Shown here piece by piece: positions 25,582 through 34,827 of a stretch of 64,000 nt of DNA. Both the position numbers and the translations under genes were made by a program. Numbering within the stretch: the first letter of the stretch is position 1; each line of letters begins with the position of its first letter. This stretch comes from Jejuia sp043557195 (GTDB taxonomy: Bacteria > Bacteroidota > Bacteroidia > Flavobacteriales > Flavobacteriaceae): assembly GCA_043557195.1 (NCBI GenBank), contig CP121314.1:2232001-2296000 (forward strand), given 5' to 3'. The notes under the pieces were generated by a model. It ran no database searches. It had not been told where the DNA came from and saw only the letters and a program-made list of their open reading frames with translations.

Positions 25582-28500
25582 GTGAGTAAATCTCGTATCT
25601 CTCAAACCTATACTCAGGCTTTGCAAACGCAAAATCTGCAGAATGCTATTGCTCAATCCGAAAGTAAAACACATGTAAAAGGCCTTGTAGGTTCGGCATT
25701 TTCATTTGTAGTTTCAAGTGTTTACAAAGCAATACAAAAACCAATTCTTTTAATTTTTAACGATAAAGAAGAAGCGGCACATTACCTTAATGATTTAGAA
25801 CAATTATTAAGTGAAAAAGATGTGTTGTTTTATCCAGGAAGTTACCGAAGACCTTACGATATTGAAGAAACAGATAATGCTAATGTGTTGCTTCGGGCAG
25901 AGGTGTTAAACCGCATTAATTCTCAAAAGAAACCTGCGATAATTGTTACTTATCCTGATGCGCTTTTTGAACAGGTGGTAACCCGAAAAGAACTGGAGCG
26001 CAATACGCTTAAAGTAGGTGTGAATGATAAGGTATCTATTGATTTTGTAAACGAAGTTCTCTTCGAATACAAATTTAAACGAGTAGACTTTGTTACCGAA
26101 CCTGGAGAGTTTTCAGTTAGAGGTGGTATTGTAGATGTATTTTCATTTTCGCATGATGAACCTTATCGTATCGAGTTTTTTGGTGATGAGGTAGATTCCA
26201 TTAGAACCTTTGATGTAGAAACGCAATTGTCTGTTGAGCAAATCAAAAAAATCAATATTATTCCCAATGTGGCGAATAAAATGATTGAGGAAAAACGACA
26301 AAGTTTCCTAAAATACATCGCTCAAAAAACGGTAATTGGTATTAAAAATGCCGACTTGCTGTTTTCAAGAATAGATGATTTCTATGAAAAAGCCGAAGAG
26401 GCCTTCAAGGAACTTTCAGAAGATATTAAACATGCAGAACCTCACGAACTATTTTGTAATTCAGCATTATTAAAAAAACAATTACTCGATTTTTCAATTA
26501 TTGAATTTGGAACACAGAGTGTCTTTTGTCATTCAGAGCAAAGCGAAGAATCTCAAATCGTTTTTAACACTACCCCACAACCCGCATTCAACAAACAATT
26601 CAATTTGTTGATAGAAGATTTAAACGCAAATCACGAAAAAGGGTACACCAATTACATTTCATGTGTAAGTGAACAACAAGCTAAACGTTTCCACGATATT
26701 TTTGATGATGCAAAACTAGATGTAAAGGAATATCAAACGGTAATTCTTTCACTACACCAAGGCTTTGTAGACCACGACAATAAAACAGTCTGCTACACAG
26801 ACCATCAAATTTTTGAACGTTACCATAAATTTCAATTAAAGAATGGCTACGCTAAAAAGCAGGCCATAACTTTAAAGGAGTTGACCAATTTAGATATTGG
26901 TGATTATGTTACCCATATCGATCACGGTATTGGACGTTTTGGCGGGCTTCAAAAAATAGAAGTTGAAGGCAAAAAGCAAGAAGCTATAAAATTGATTTAT
27001 GGTGAGCGTGATGTGCTGTATTTAAGCATCCATTCGCTGCATAAAATCACTAAGTTTAATGGTAAAGACGGTAAGCCTCCCAAAATTTACAAACTTGGTA
27101 GTACTGCTTGGAAAACCCTAAAGCAGAAAACCAAAGCTCGCGTAAAGCACGTTGCTTTTAATTTGATAAAACTTTACGCCAAACGTAAAACTGAAAAAGG
27201 GTTTCAGTACAACCCAGATAGTTACATGCAGCACGAGTTGGAAGCCTCTTTTATCTACGAAGACACACCCGACCAAAGTACAGCAACGGCTGATATTAAA
27301 GCCGATATGGAAAGTGAGCGCCCCATGGATAGACTTATCTGTGGCGATGTTGGTTTTGGGAAAACCGAAGTGGCAATTCGTGCAGCTTTTAAAGCTGTGG
27401 ATAACGGAAAGCAAGTAGCGGTTTTGGTACCAACAACCATTTTAGCATATCAACATTCTAGAACATTTAAGCAACGTTTAAAAGATTTCCCTGTAGTGGT
27501 GGATTATCTAAATCGTTTCAGAACTGCCAAACAAAAGCGTGAAACTTTAGAAGGTTTAGAAGCCGGAAAAGTCGACATCATAATTGGCACACATCAATTG
27601 GTAAATAAAAATGTAAAGTTTAAAGATTTAGGATTACTAATTGTTGATGAAGAGCAAAAATTCGGCGTAGCCGTAAAAGAAAAACTAAAGACCTTAAAGG
27701 AAAATGTAGATGTACTTACTTTAACAGCAACTCCAATTCCTAGAACATTGCAGTTCAGTTTAATGGCGGCAAGAGATTTATCGGTAATTACTACGCCACC
27801 ACCAAATCGCTATCCCATCGAAAGTCATGTGATTCGTTTTTCAGAAGAAACTATTCGCGATGCGATTAGCTATGAAATTCAACGTGGCGGGCAAGTCTTC
27901 TTCATTCATAATCGTATAGAAAATATCAAAGAAGTAGCGGGCATGTTGCAGCGTTTGGTGCCAGATGCTAAAATTGGCATTGGTCATGGACAAATGGAAG
28001 GCAAGAAATTAGAGTCGTTAATGCTGCAGTTTATGGATGGCGGATTTGATGTTTTGGTCAGTACAACTATAGTAGAAAGCGGTTTAGATGTGCCAAATGC
28101 CAACACCATTTTTATCAATAACGCTAATAATTTTGGGTTGAGCGATTTACACCAAATGCGCGGTCGTGTAGGACGAAGCAATAAAAAGGCATTCTGTTAT
28201 TTTATAACGCCTGAATATTCTGCAATGACAGAAGATGCACGAAAACGTATCACCGCTTTAGAACAATTTACGGAACTTGGTAGCGGTTTTAATATCGCTA
28301 TGAAAGATTTAGAAATTCGTGGTGCTGGCGATTTATTGGGTGGTGAACAAAGTGGGTTTATTAACGAAATAGGGTTTGATACCTACCAAAAAATTCTAAA
28401 TGAAGCCATTGAAGAACTTAAAGAAAATGAGTTTAAAGACTTGTATCAAGACGATGGCGAAGAAAAGGTATATGTAAAAGATGTAACTATCGATACAGAT

Positions 28501-28938
28501 TTTGAGCTTTTATTTCCTGATAGTTACGTTAATAATATTGCAGAACGTTTAAATTTGTACACGCAGCTTAACAATTTAAAAACCGAAGCGGAATTAGAAA
28601 AATTTAAAACGGAAATGGTTGACCGTTTTGGAGAATTACCAAAACAAGTGACCGATTTATTAAATAGTGTCCAAATAAAGTGGTTGGCTAGCAAAATTGG
28701 TTTTGAAAAAGTGATTATGAAACAAAATAAATTGATTGGTTATTTTATTCAAGATCAGCAAAGTAGTTTTTATCAAAGTCCTAACTTTACAAAAGTATTG
28801 CAGTTTGTGCAAACGCATTCACAAGCTTGCAAAATGAAAGAGAAACAAACCCGAAACGGATTACGATTATTATTAACGTTTGAAAATATAAAATCAGTAA
28901 AACAAGCTTTAGAAGCATTACAACCTATTGTGGCTTAA
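25582..28938 (+). CDS. mfd: Transcription-repair coupling factor Mfd
   Basis: 1118 residues from a GTG start. N-terminal UvrB-homology modules (YPGSYRRPYDIEETDNANVLLRAEVL; PGEFSVRGGIVDVFS), RNA polymerase-interaction domain (GDYVTHIDHGIGRFGGL, about 437-500), translocase with Walker A GDVGFGKTE (about 587) and DEEQ box (about 687), TATPIPRTL, RGRVGRSN, and the C-terminal TRCF domain. It removes stalled RNA polymerase and recruits UvrA. Odd: residues about 315-325 (CHSEQSEES) are encoded by a dispersed intergenic-type repeat. Confidence 0.97.
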   Translation: MSKSRISQTYTQALQTQNLQNAIAQSESKTHVKGLVGSAFSFVVSSVYKAIQKPILLIFNDKEEAAHYLNDLEQLLSEKDVLFYPGSYRRPYDIEETDNANVLLRAEVLNRINSQKKPAIIVTYPDALFEQVVTRKELERNTLKVGVNDKVSIDFVNEVLFEYKFKRVDFVTEPGEFSVRGGIVDVFSFSHDEPYRIEFFGDEVDSIRTFDVETQLSVEQIKKINIIPNVANKMIEEKRQSFLKYIAQKTVIGIKNADLLFSRIDDFYEKAEEAFKELSEDIKHAEPHELFCNSALLKKQLLDFSIIEFGTQSVFCHSEQSEESQIVFNTTPQPAFNKQFNLLIEDLNANHEKGYTNYISCVSEQQAKRFHDIFDDAKLDVKEYQTVILSLHQGFVDHDNKTVCYTDHQIFERYHKFQLKNGYAKKQAITLKELTNLDIGDYVTHIDHGIGRFGGLQKIEVEGKKQEAIKLIYGERDVLYLSIHSLHKITKFNGKDGKPPKIYKLGSTAWKTLKQKTKARVKHVAFNLIKLYAKRKTEKGFQYNPDSYMQHELEASFIYEDTPDQSTATADIKADMESERPMDRLICGDVGFGKTEVAIRAAFKAVDNGKQVAVLVPTTILAYQHSRTFKQRLKDFPVVVDYLNRFRTAKQKRETLEGLEAGKVDIIIGTHQLVNKNVKFKDLGLLIVDEEQKFGVAVKEKLKTLKENVDVLTLTATPIPRTLQFSLMAARDLSVITTPPPNRYPIESHVIRFSEETIRDAISYEIQRGGQVFFIHNRIENIKEVAGMLQRLVPDAKIGIGHGQMEGKKLESLMLQFMDGGFDVLVSTTIVESGLDVPNANTIFINNANNFGLSDLHQMRGRVGRSNKKAFCYFITPEYSAMTEDARKRITALEQFTELGSGFNIAMKDLEIRGAGDLLGGEQSGFINEIGFDTYQKILNEAIEELKENEFKDLYQDDGEEKVYVKDVTIDTDFELLFPDSYVNNIAERLNLYTQLNNLKTEAELEKFKTEMVDRFGELPKQVTDLLNSVQIKWLASKIGFEKVIMKQNKLIGYFIQDQQSSFYQSPNFTKVLQFVQTHSQACKMKEKQTRNGLRLLLTFENIKSVKQALEALQPIVA
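26525..26557 (+). repeat. GTCATTC-type dispersed repeat translated inside mfd
   Basis: TTTGTCATTCAGAGC followed by AAAGCGAAGAATCTCAAA. The peptide HSEQSEES is the translation I associate with this repeat in Bacteroidota genomes. Related fragments lie at 28975 and 32403 in this window, both intergenic. Confidence 0.65.
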
Positions 28939-28974
28939 TTATTGTTTTGAACACAACAGAATTTATAACAAGAA

Positions 28975-29014
28975 TTGTCATTCTGTACCGAATAATCGGG
29001 AGATTCAGAATCTA
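28975..29014 (+). repeat. GTCATTC-type dispersed repeat, intergenic
   Basis: TTGTCATTCTGTACCGAATA and then ATCGGGAGATTCAGAATC. It contains the small hairpin CCGA/TCGG and terminal ATTCTG/CAGAAT arms and sits between mfd and the next start codon, inside a frame that would otherwise falsely extend that gene. Confidence 0.6.
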
Positions 29015-29023
29015 AAAATTAAA

Positions 29024-30394
29024 ATGAACATAAAATATTTACTTTTTCCTCTTCTTTTTTTTCCAGCTGTATGCTTGGGGCAACATAGTATTAAAGGCAC
29101 ATTTACACCTGCAGGAGAATTTGAAATAGCATTGCTATACAAAGTTACTCCTACACATTCAAATTACGTTACAAATGCACCTATTACTACCGATGGTAGT
29201 TTTGAAATAAAGTTAGATTCAACTGTAACTAAAGGCATGTACCGCATAACTTATGCTGTGCCGCAGGAAGAATATAATTTTGATGTGATTTATAATGGAG
29301 AGGAAGATATTGAGCTCAAGTTTAATTCTGAAACAGGAGTGGAGTTTTTAGCATCAAGAGAAAACAAGTTATTAGAATCTTATACGAATAGCATGTTGAT
29401 GATTACTAATAGTATAGGTAACTATTTTAGAGATAAAAGTGAAACAAGGGATTCGCTGGCTTTAGGAGCAATTTTTAAAACACAGCGAGAAACACAACAG
29501 GGTTTTGAAGAAGCTTCCAAAGGAACATTAGCCTTTAATTTTATAAAGGCAAATAGCCCATATATTCCAGAGAAGATAGTAGATGTTCAAACTTATGTTA
29601 AAGGTTTGGAAACGCATTATTTCGATCATGTAGATTTCAATAATGAAATATTACAACGCTCTAAGTTTCTTACAGAGCGTATGCTGAATTATATATTTGG
29701 CATGTCTTCGCAAAATGGAAATGAGGAAGCAGATTATAAACGAAATATAAAGGTTTTTAGTAAAGCGATGACTGATGCTCCTGATGATATCAAAAAATCG
29801 TTATATACTGATTTATGGGAGCAGATGGTAGATTTAAAAATAGAGTCTGTTGCCAATTTTATAGCCGAAAACTACCTCATGGACTTATCGGTTAAGCTAA
29901 ACGATCAACAGCTTTTACAAGCGTTGATATTATATCAAAATACGTCTATTGGAACCAAAGCTCCAGATTTTGCAATTGAAATGGTAAAAAAAGAAGAAAC
30001 TACAAAAACGTTGTTAAGCAAACTTGATATTGCTGAACATTATATTGTAGCGTTTTGGAGTAGCACGTGTTCTCATTGTTTAGTCGAAATTCCACAGCTG
30101 CACGATTTTTCAAAAACATTTGAAGATAAAAAGTTGAAAGTTATTGCTATAGGTTTGGAAGATGAGCCATATGCATGGAAAAATTTAACCTATGATTATG
30201 CTAACTTTATGCATGTTTATGGTGAAGGGAAATGGGATAACGAAATTGGAAATAACTATGGCGTTACTGCTACGCCAACGTATTTTATTTTAGATAAGGA
30301 TAAAAAAATAGTTTCAAAACCTGAGGATTTAGAAGAGTTGAAAGCCTTTTTTGATATTAAAAACGAGGAGGGCAAAAACTCTGAGAAGCATTAA
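29024..30394 (+). CDS. Exported thioredoxin-like (TlpA/AhpC-TSA) protein
   Basis: 456 residues from ATG at 29024; the longer in-frame start runs through a dispersed repeat and lacks sense, while MNIKYLLFPLLFFPAVCLG is a clean signal peptide. Residues about 20-115 look like a DUF4369-like beta domain, the middle is helical, and residues about 310-450 are a thioredoxin fold with active site CSHC (WSSTCSHCLVEIPQL) and the cis-Pro loop GVTATPTYFILDKD. Likely a periplasmic disulfide reductase of the Bacteroidota TlpA type. Confidence 0.88.
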   Translation: MNIKYLLFPLLFFPAVCLGQHSIKGTFTPAGEFEIALLYKVTPTHSNYVTNAPITTDGSFEIKLDSTVTKGMYRITYAVPQEEYNFDVIYNGEEDIELKFNSETGVEFLASRENKLLESYTNSMLMITNSIGNYFRDKSETRDSLALGAIFKTQRETQQGFEEASKGTLAFNFIKANSPYIPEKIVDVQTYVKGLETHYFDHVDFNNEILQRSKFLTERMLNYIFGMSSQNGNEEADYKRNIKVFSKAMTDAPDDIKKSLYTDLWEQMVDLKIESVANFIAENYLMDLSVKLNDQQLLQALILYQNTSIGTKAPDFAIEMVKKEETTKTLLSKLDIAEHYIVAFWSSTCSHCLVEIPQLHDFSKTFEDKKLKVIAIGLEDEPYAWKNLTYDYANFMHVYGEGKWDNEIGNNYGVTATPTYFILDKDKKIVSKPEDLEELKAFFDIKNEEGKNSEKH

Positions 30395-30453
30395 TTAATC
30401 TTTTTTCCTTAAAACTTAAGAAGTGCCAGTATATTAACAATTAAATGCGTTTT

Positions 30454-31128
30454 CTATTTTAAATAGAGATATAACTGCCATAAAAATAATGCAACTCCTG
30501 CGAGTATTAAATATAAATTCGACGCTTTGTAAAAAGACTGATAACTAGATTTTCCTTTCCATTTTGAAATGATAAAAACTATAGGAATTAAGGCTATAAC
30601 TTGCCCTAGCTCTACGCCAATATTAAAACTAATAATCTTCATTAAAATTTGGTCTTCCCCAATATCAAAAGATTGTAATCTCGTAGATAAGCCCAAACCA
30701 TGGATAATTCCAAAAATAAAAACCATTAGTAAAAGGTTAGGAGACTTGGTTTTAAAAAACGTCTCAAAGCCTTTAAGATTCTCAAAGCCTTTATAGAAAA
30801 CACTAAGAGCAATAATAGCATCTATCATATATTCATTCACCTGAATGCCCAAAAATGTTCCGCCTATTAATGTGATACTATGTCCTATGGTGAAAACAGT
30901 GATAAATTTGACAATGTCCTTAAACCCATCAATAAAAAAAATGACGCCAGCTAAAAATAGTAGGTGGTCATATCCCGTAAGCATATGTTTTGCTCCAACC
31001 CAAATGTAAGACAACAGTCCACCGTTATTTAAAATTTCTTGGTCATGAGAAGTAACATCATGAGCAAATAATAGTGCAGGACATATTAAAAGCGAAGCAA
31101 AAACAATCGGTTTAAATTTCAAACTCAT
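30454..31128 (-). CDS. HupE/UreJ-family membrane protein
   Basis: 224 residues with signal/first helix and about six further hydrophobic segments. The HupE/UreJ signature is the His/Asp-bearing stretch IWVGAKHMLTGYDHLLFLAGVIFF, plus HSITLIGG and IFGIIHGLGLSTRL. Family members are linked to nickel (or other metal) uptake for hydrogenase and urease, but related proteins occur where neither enzyme is present. The start codon is one base after the His-rich DUF4198 gene, so the two are surely coupled. Confidence 0.9.
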   Translation of the reverse strand: MSLKFKPIVFASLLICPALLFAHDVTSHDQEILNNGGLLSYIWVGAKHMLTGYDHLLFLAGVIFFIDGFKDIVKFITVFTIGHSITLIGGTFLGIQVNEYMIDAIIALSVFYKGFENLKGFETFFKTKSPNLLLMVFIFGIIHGLGLSTRLQSFDIGEDQILMKIISFNIGVELGQVIALIPIVFIISKWKGKSSYQSFYKASNLYLILAGVALFLWQLYLYLK

Positions 31129-31129
31129 A

Positions 31130-32281
31130 TTATTTTTTTCTATTAAACCAAAAGAATAATATAGCGATAATAATTGCGCTTATTATCAGGAAAAGGTAGG
31201 TTGGAAACTCGTCTTCTGAATGTGAATGCTCATCATGTTCGTGTTTTGGTTTAGGCTCATGAGAATGCCCTAAACCAGGTCCTATTGCAAAGGTAAGTGT
31301 AGCCCAATTAGATTCATGAGTTAATGTTTCTTCTTTAGATTCTACCATTTGTATAGTACGCAAGTACCAAACACCTTGTTTGTTAATAGTAACATCTACA
31401 ATCCCTTCCGCATTAGTTTTTAGTTGTGTGATACTATTGTGGTTGTGGTCGTAATCTTCTGCTTTGTGTTCATGTTTTTCGTTTATACCATGTTTAAGAT
31501 TTTGGCTTTCTGCTTTATGCGTATGTTTATGATCGCTATTATGATCATGTTCATGATGATGGGATTCATCTTCATGCTCATGCGTATTATTTTTAGTATT
31601 ATGACTATGTGAATGATCATCTTCATGGTCATGACTATCATTAGAAATGTCTTCTGATTTACAACCTACATACACAAGATGATTGGGGAGGGGTTTACCA
31701 TCTCTTAATAATTTTATCTGAAGAACATGGCCTTTATGAATTCCATACGGATTTTCTAAAGGAACAAATTCTATGGGATATCCTAATTCAACATTCCAAT
31801 CGTTAGATAGTTGTTCTCCCACCTGAAATATTGTTTTTACATGCTTAGAATATTTTTCTACTGCATCTTTCCCTAACGTTCCGTTTGCTTTACGCTTTTC
31901 AAGCATATCCAGTATACCATCATGTTTCAGGTAACGGTTAAAGTCTTCAGATTTAAGTTCTATATGTCTAGGTGTAGTAGATACACTAGCTACCCATGTA
32001 CCAGCATCGCCAGTTTTAAAATTTAAGAATGTAATACTGTCTTTTTCATACCACTGAGAAGCGTCTACAGGGGTTTGTTTTCCGTTACCAATTAAGCTTA
32101 CATCAACCATTCTGTCTCTTTCTATAACATTTTCACTCTTTTCAAACGTACCGTTATAAAGTTGTATTAGAGATTGCGTATTAGGTTCTAAAAAATAGTT
32201 CTCTAATTTTAAGAACATGTCATGGCTACAGAGGATATAGAATGCAAAAAAGAACAGCGCAAATAATAAAAGTTTTTTCAT
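31130..32281 (-). CDS. His-rich DUF4198-type periplasmic metal-binding protein
   Basis: 383 residues from ATG at 32281 (signal MKKLLLFALFFFAFYILC). The mature N-terminus SHDMFLKLENYFLEP is the H-D-aromatic start typical of DUF4198/NikM-like proteins. Between residues about 215 and 285 lies a low-complexity stretch with about 25 histidines (HSHNT, HEHED, HHHEHDHN, HKHTHK), a probable metal reservoir. A C-terminal helix (YLFLIISAIIIAILFFWF) anchors it in the membrane. With the HupE-like partner it forms a candidate metal uptake pair. Confidence 0.82.
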   Translation of the reverse strand: MKKLLLFALFFFAFYILCSHDMFLKLENYFLEPNTQSLIQLYNGTFEKSENVIERDRMVDVSLIGNGKQTPVDASQWYEKDSITFLNFKTGDAGTWVASVSTTPRHIELKSEDFNRYLKHDGILDMLEKRKANGTLGKDAVEKYSKHVKTIFQVGEQLSNDWNVELGYPIEFVPLENPYGIHKGHVLQIKLLRDGKPLPNHLVYVGCKSEDISNDSHDHEDDHSHSHNTKNNTHEHEDESHHHEHDHNSDHKHTHKAESQNLKHGINEKHEHKAEDYDHNHNSITQLKTNAEGIVDVTINKQGVWYLRTIQMVESKEETLTHESNWATLTFAIGPGLGHSHEPKPKHEHDEHSHSEDEFPTYLFLIISAIIIAILFFWFNRKK

Positions 32282-32402
32282 AGTAAGAATATGAATTATG
32301 TCTTTCAAATATCTACAAAATATTATTCTTTAGCAATTTATTGGCATGAAATAGAAATAGAAACTAGCAATAGTTGAGGTATAACAACCATTTCTTCCTG
32401 TT

Positions 32403-32434
32403 TTGTCATTCTTCAGGAGGAACGACTGAGATAT
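32403..32434 (+). repeat. GTCATTC-type dispersed repeat, intergenic
   Basis: TTGTCATTCTTCAGGAGGAA then CGACTGAGATAT, a diverged member of the repeat family also seen at 26525 and 28975. Located between YraN and the His-rich gene. Confidence 0.45.
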
Positions 32435-32481
32435 TTATAGTTAACACATTGATGATTCTTCGTTATGCTCTTAATAACATT

Positions 32482-32841
32482 TTAAAAATGATAAAAAGCA
32501 TTCTCTAAATGTTCAATACTATACCTTTTGCCTTCTTTTACAATCGCTATAATATCAAAGCGTACTTCTACATCTAAATCGTTCACTGTTACGTATTCAT
32601 CAACAGCTTTAACCAAGTTTTTTATTTGCTTTGGTTTCACAAAATCTTGAGGATCTCCAAAATCGGCTGTAGAACGGGTTTTCACTTCAACAATGGCTAT
32701 AACATCGTCTTTTTTAGCAATGATATCAACCTCAGCCTTCTCAAAGCGATAATTACGTTCTATAATATCGTAGTCGTTTTTCAGAAGAAAATCTACTGCT
32801 AATTGTTCGCCTTTTTTACCAAGTTCGTTGTGTTGTGCCAT
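32482..32841 (-). CDS. YraN-family (UPF0102) endonuclease-like protein
   Basis: 119 residues with the UPF0102 signature: GKKGEQLAVDFLLKNDYDIIERNYRF, then EVDIIAKKDDVIAIVEVKTRS (D-x(n)-E-x-K of the PD-(D/E)XK nuclease fold). Length is typical. Probably acts on DNA structures, though the physiological role in the family is unsettled. Last gene of the string that begins with the TPR-MORN protein; 17 bases separate it from the gene before it. Confidence 0.9.
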   Translation of the reverse strand: MAQHNELGKKGEQLAVDFLLKNDYDIIERNYRFEKAEVDIIAKKDDVIAIVEVKTRSTADFGDPQDFVKPKQIKNLVKAVDEYVTVNDLDVEVRFDIIAIVKEGKRYSIEHLENAFYHF

Positions 32842-32858
32842 AATATAAAGCGCAACGT

Positions 32859-34823
32859 TTATATAGGTTCAAAAATTAAAACCACTTTATTAAAATCTGC
32901 AGCACTGTTAATTACGGTTCTGTAGGCTTCAAAGTTTTCAACTTCAATAATGTTTTTATGGTAATGCTCATCTGCCGTTATTTTAAGTTGATTACCATTT
33001 AGTTCATAGTAAGAATCGAATATCAATACGTCTTTCCCGTTCTCGTTAAATGTATTTTTAATATTAATATCTTCAAGGTTAGCTATTTTATAACCTTCGG
33101 GAATGGTAATGTTTATCGTTCTAAAATAACTACGAGTAAACTCATTTTCAACAGGCAAAACACGCTCCTTTTCTTGATACATCTCTATTTGCCTTCCTAT
33201 AAGCTCACCTACTTTAAAAAGATATTTTCGCCCTGCTTTTTCAGTAAAGGCTTCAGATTCAAAATCTAAAGCAAACACAATTGGTTTTATTCCAAAGAGT
33301 TCTGGGTCAGCATTTAAAATTTCTTGACTTTTTATGTTAACACTTTCATCTAAACGTTTTGCAAAACTCTCAACTAACTCGTCTTTGTTTTCTTGTTTAA
33401 TAAGGTGTATTACAGGGTGGAAATACATGCCGTAATATCCTGATACAGATCGCTCTAAGTTCACTTTGCAATTTTCAATATTATCTTCTTCAAAAGAAAT
33501 ATCAAGAATCATTTTATCAACGGTTTTTTCCGAAGGTATAGGTTTAATATATTTTATTTTACCTAGCCCAGAAGTGAAATCTCCAACTTTAACTTCTTTT
33601 ATGAAAAGCCCATAATTATCCGTTAAGTATGCTGGAGGGAACCCATATCTAGATTCCAATTCAACAGGAGATAAGTATGTTTTATGTGTGTTGAAATATA
33701 TTAGAAAATCAGTTAGAAAATTATTCGCTTCAAACTGTTTGTCAAATTTCAAGTCTTGTCTGTCGCTGGTCAGTACTATTTCATGTTTAATACCAAGTTG
33801 TTTAAAAAGGGCTATGTAAAGTTTTAAAACACCTGCTTCGCTGGCTACTTTGTTTTTAATAACCTCATCAAGGTCTTTTAAATTTTCATTACCGCCTTCT
33901 GTTATATAAATATTACTTTTTATATAAAACTCAAGCTTTCTTATTAAGGCTTCACCTTCAAGGTTTTTCTTTTCAGTGGCATCTTCAATAAACTTTTTAA
34001 GTTGTTTTGTAGTTTTATCACTTATTTCAGCATAATAAAAATTATAAATGTTTTGGGCAACTTTACTATACGAAGTAATGTCTTTAACATTACTAGCAAT
34101 GTTACGATCTAACTTATAAATTACGGAGCTTTTAGATGCATCGTAAGCCGAAAACTCTTCATTTAAAAGCCCTTTAACATCTTTCATGTTTAGTTGCCAA
34201 TGTAATTTGTCTTCCATAATGGTATCGAGCTCAACCTCTGGTGTATTATTGTAAGTTTTAAATTCGAAAACCAGGTTTTTTGGTGCAAACAAATCAAACT
34301 CCACTTCCTTTTTATCATAGCTCGTTTGAAGAATTAACCGATTACCACTATATCTAGGATACCTTTTTACTACGTAATAGTACTCAATAAAACTACCTTT
34401 TGTAACACCTTCAAAAGCAAAATATTTGTAGTTTCTACCCGTTTCTTCATCTTTTGCAGTTAATATTTTACTATCGTCAAGCTCAATAATTTCGCCTGCT
34501 TTAGTGATAACACGGGCTTTACTTATTTTTAATTCTGAAGTATTGTTATAGGGTAAATACACTTTGTTGAAAGATTCAATCTTCTCATCAGAATTTAACC
34601 AATATACTTTATGCTCCATGTAATACTCCACAAGACCATCGTCCTCAAAATAAAACTCTGTGGTTATTTTGTCTTTTAATGCTATTATAGGGTCTTCAGT
34701 ACCTTCTTCAATTGTGTAATTTGGTGATTGTTCCCAATCATAATCTTTAAAAAATAATTCATTTTGTGCAATGGTTGCTTGGGCAATAAACAATACTATT
34801 AGTAGAAGTTTAGGTTTAATCAT
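32859..34823 (-). CDS. DUF3857 transglutaminase-like protein, catalytically degenerate
   Basis: 654 residues with signal peptide (MIKPKLLLIVLFIAQATIA). Overall layout matches the upstream neighbour: DUF3857 beta-rich N-terminal half, helical linker, transglutaminase-like core around 300-400, and a DUF3858-like end. The catalytic region reads NKVASEAGVLKLYIALFKQLGI: the Cys of the YGDCKD box is gone, and the following His (DNHMI) and Asp (LDATG) motifs also have no equivalent. It is likely a non-catalytic binding protein or regulator derived from an active ancestor. Confidence 0.82.
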   Translation of the reverse strand: MIKPKLLLIVLFIAQATIAQNELFFKDYDWEQSPNYTIEEGTEDPIIALKDKITTEFYFEDDGLVEYYMEHKVYWLNSDEKIESFNKVYLPYNNTSELKISKARVITKAGEIIELDDSKILTAKDEETGRNYKYFAFEGVTKGSFIEYYYVVKRYPRYSGNRLILQTSYDKKEVEFDLFAPKNLVFEFKTYNNTPEVELDTIMEDKLHWQLNMKDVKGLLNEEFSAYDASKSSVIYKLDRNIASNVKDITSYSKVAQNIYNFYYAEISDKTTKQLKKFIEDATEKKNLEGEALIRKLEFYIKSNIYITEGGNENLKDLDEVIKNKVASEAGVLKLYIALFKQLGIKHEIVLTSDRQDLKFDKQFEANNFLTDFLIYFNTHKTYLSPVELESRYGFPPAYLTDNYGLFIKEVKVGDFTSGLGKIKYIKPIPSEKTVDKMILDISFEEDNIENCKVNLERSVSGYYGMYFHPVIHLIKQENKDELVESFAKRLDESVNIKSQEILNADPELFGIKPIVFALDFESEAFTEKAGRKYLFKVGELIGRQIEMYQEKERVLPVENEFTRSYFRTINITIPEGYKIANLEDINIKNTFNENGKDVLIFDSYYELNGNQLKITADEHYHKNIIEVENFEAYRTVINSAADFNKVVLIFEPI

Positions 34824-34827
34824 GGTG

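Noticed and set aside
28928..29023. Longer start of the thioredoxin-like gene
   Set aside because: The extension overlaps mfd and reads through a dispersed repeat; the ATG at 29024 gives a normal signal peptide.
31424..31612. Plus-strand ORF rich in Met and Ile
   Set aside because: It is the antisense of the His-rich low-complexity stretch; composition is a reflection of CAT/ATG codons, not a gene.
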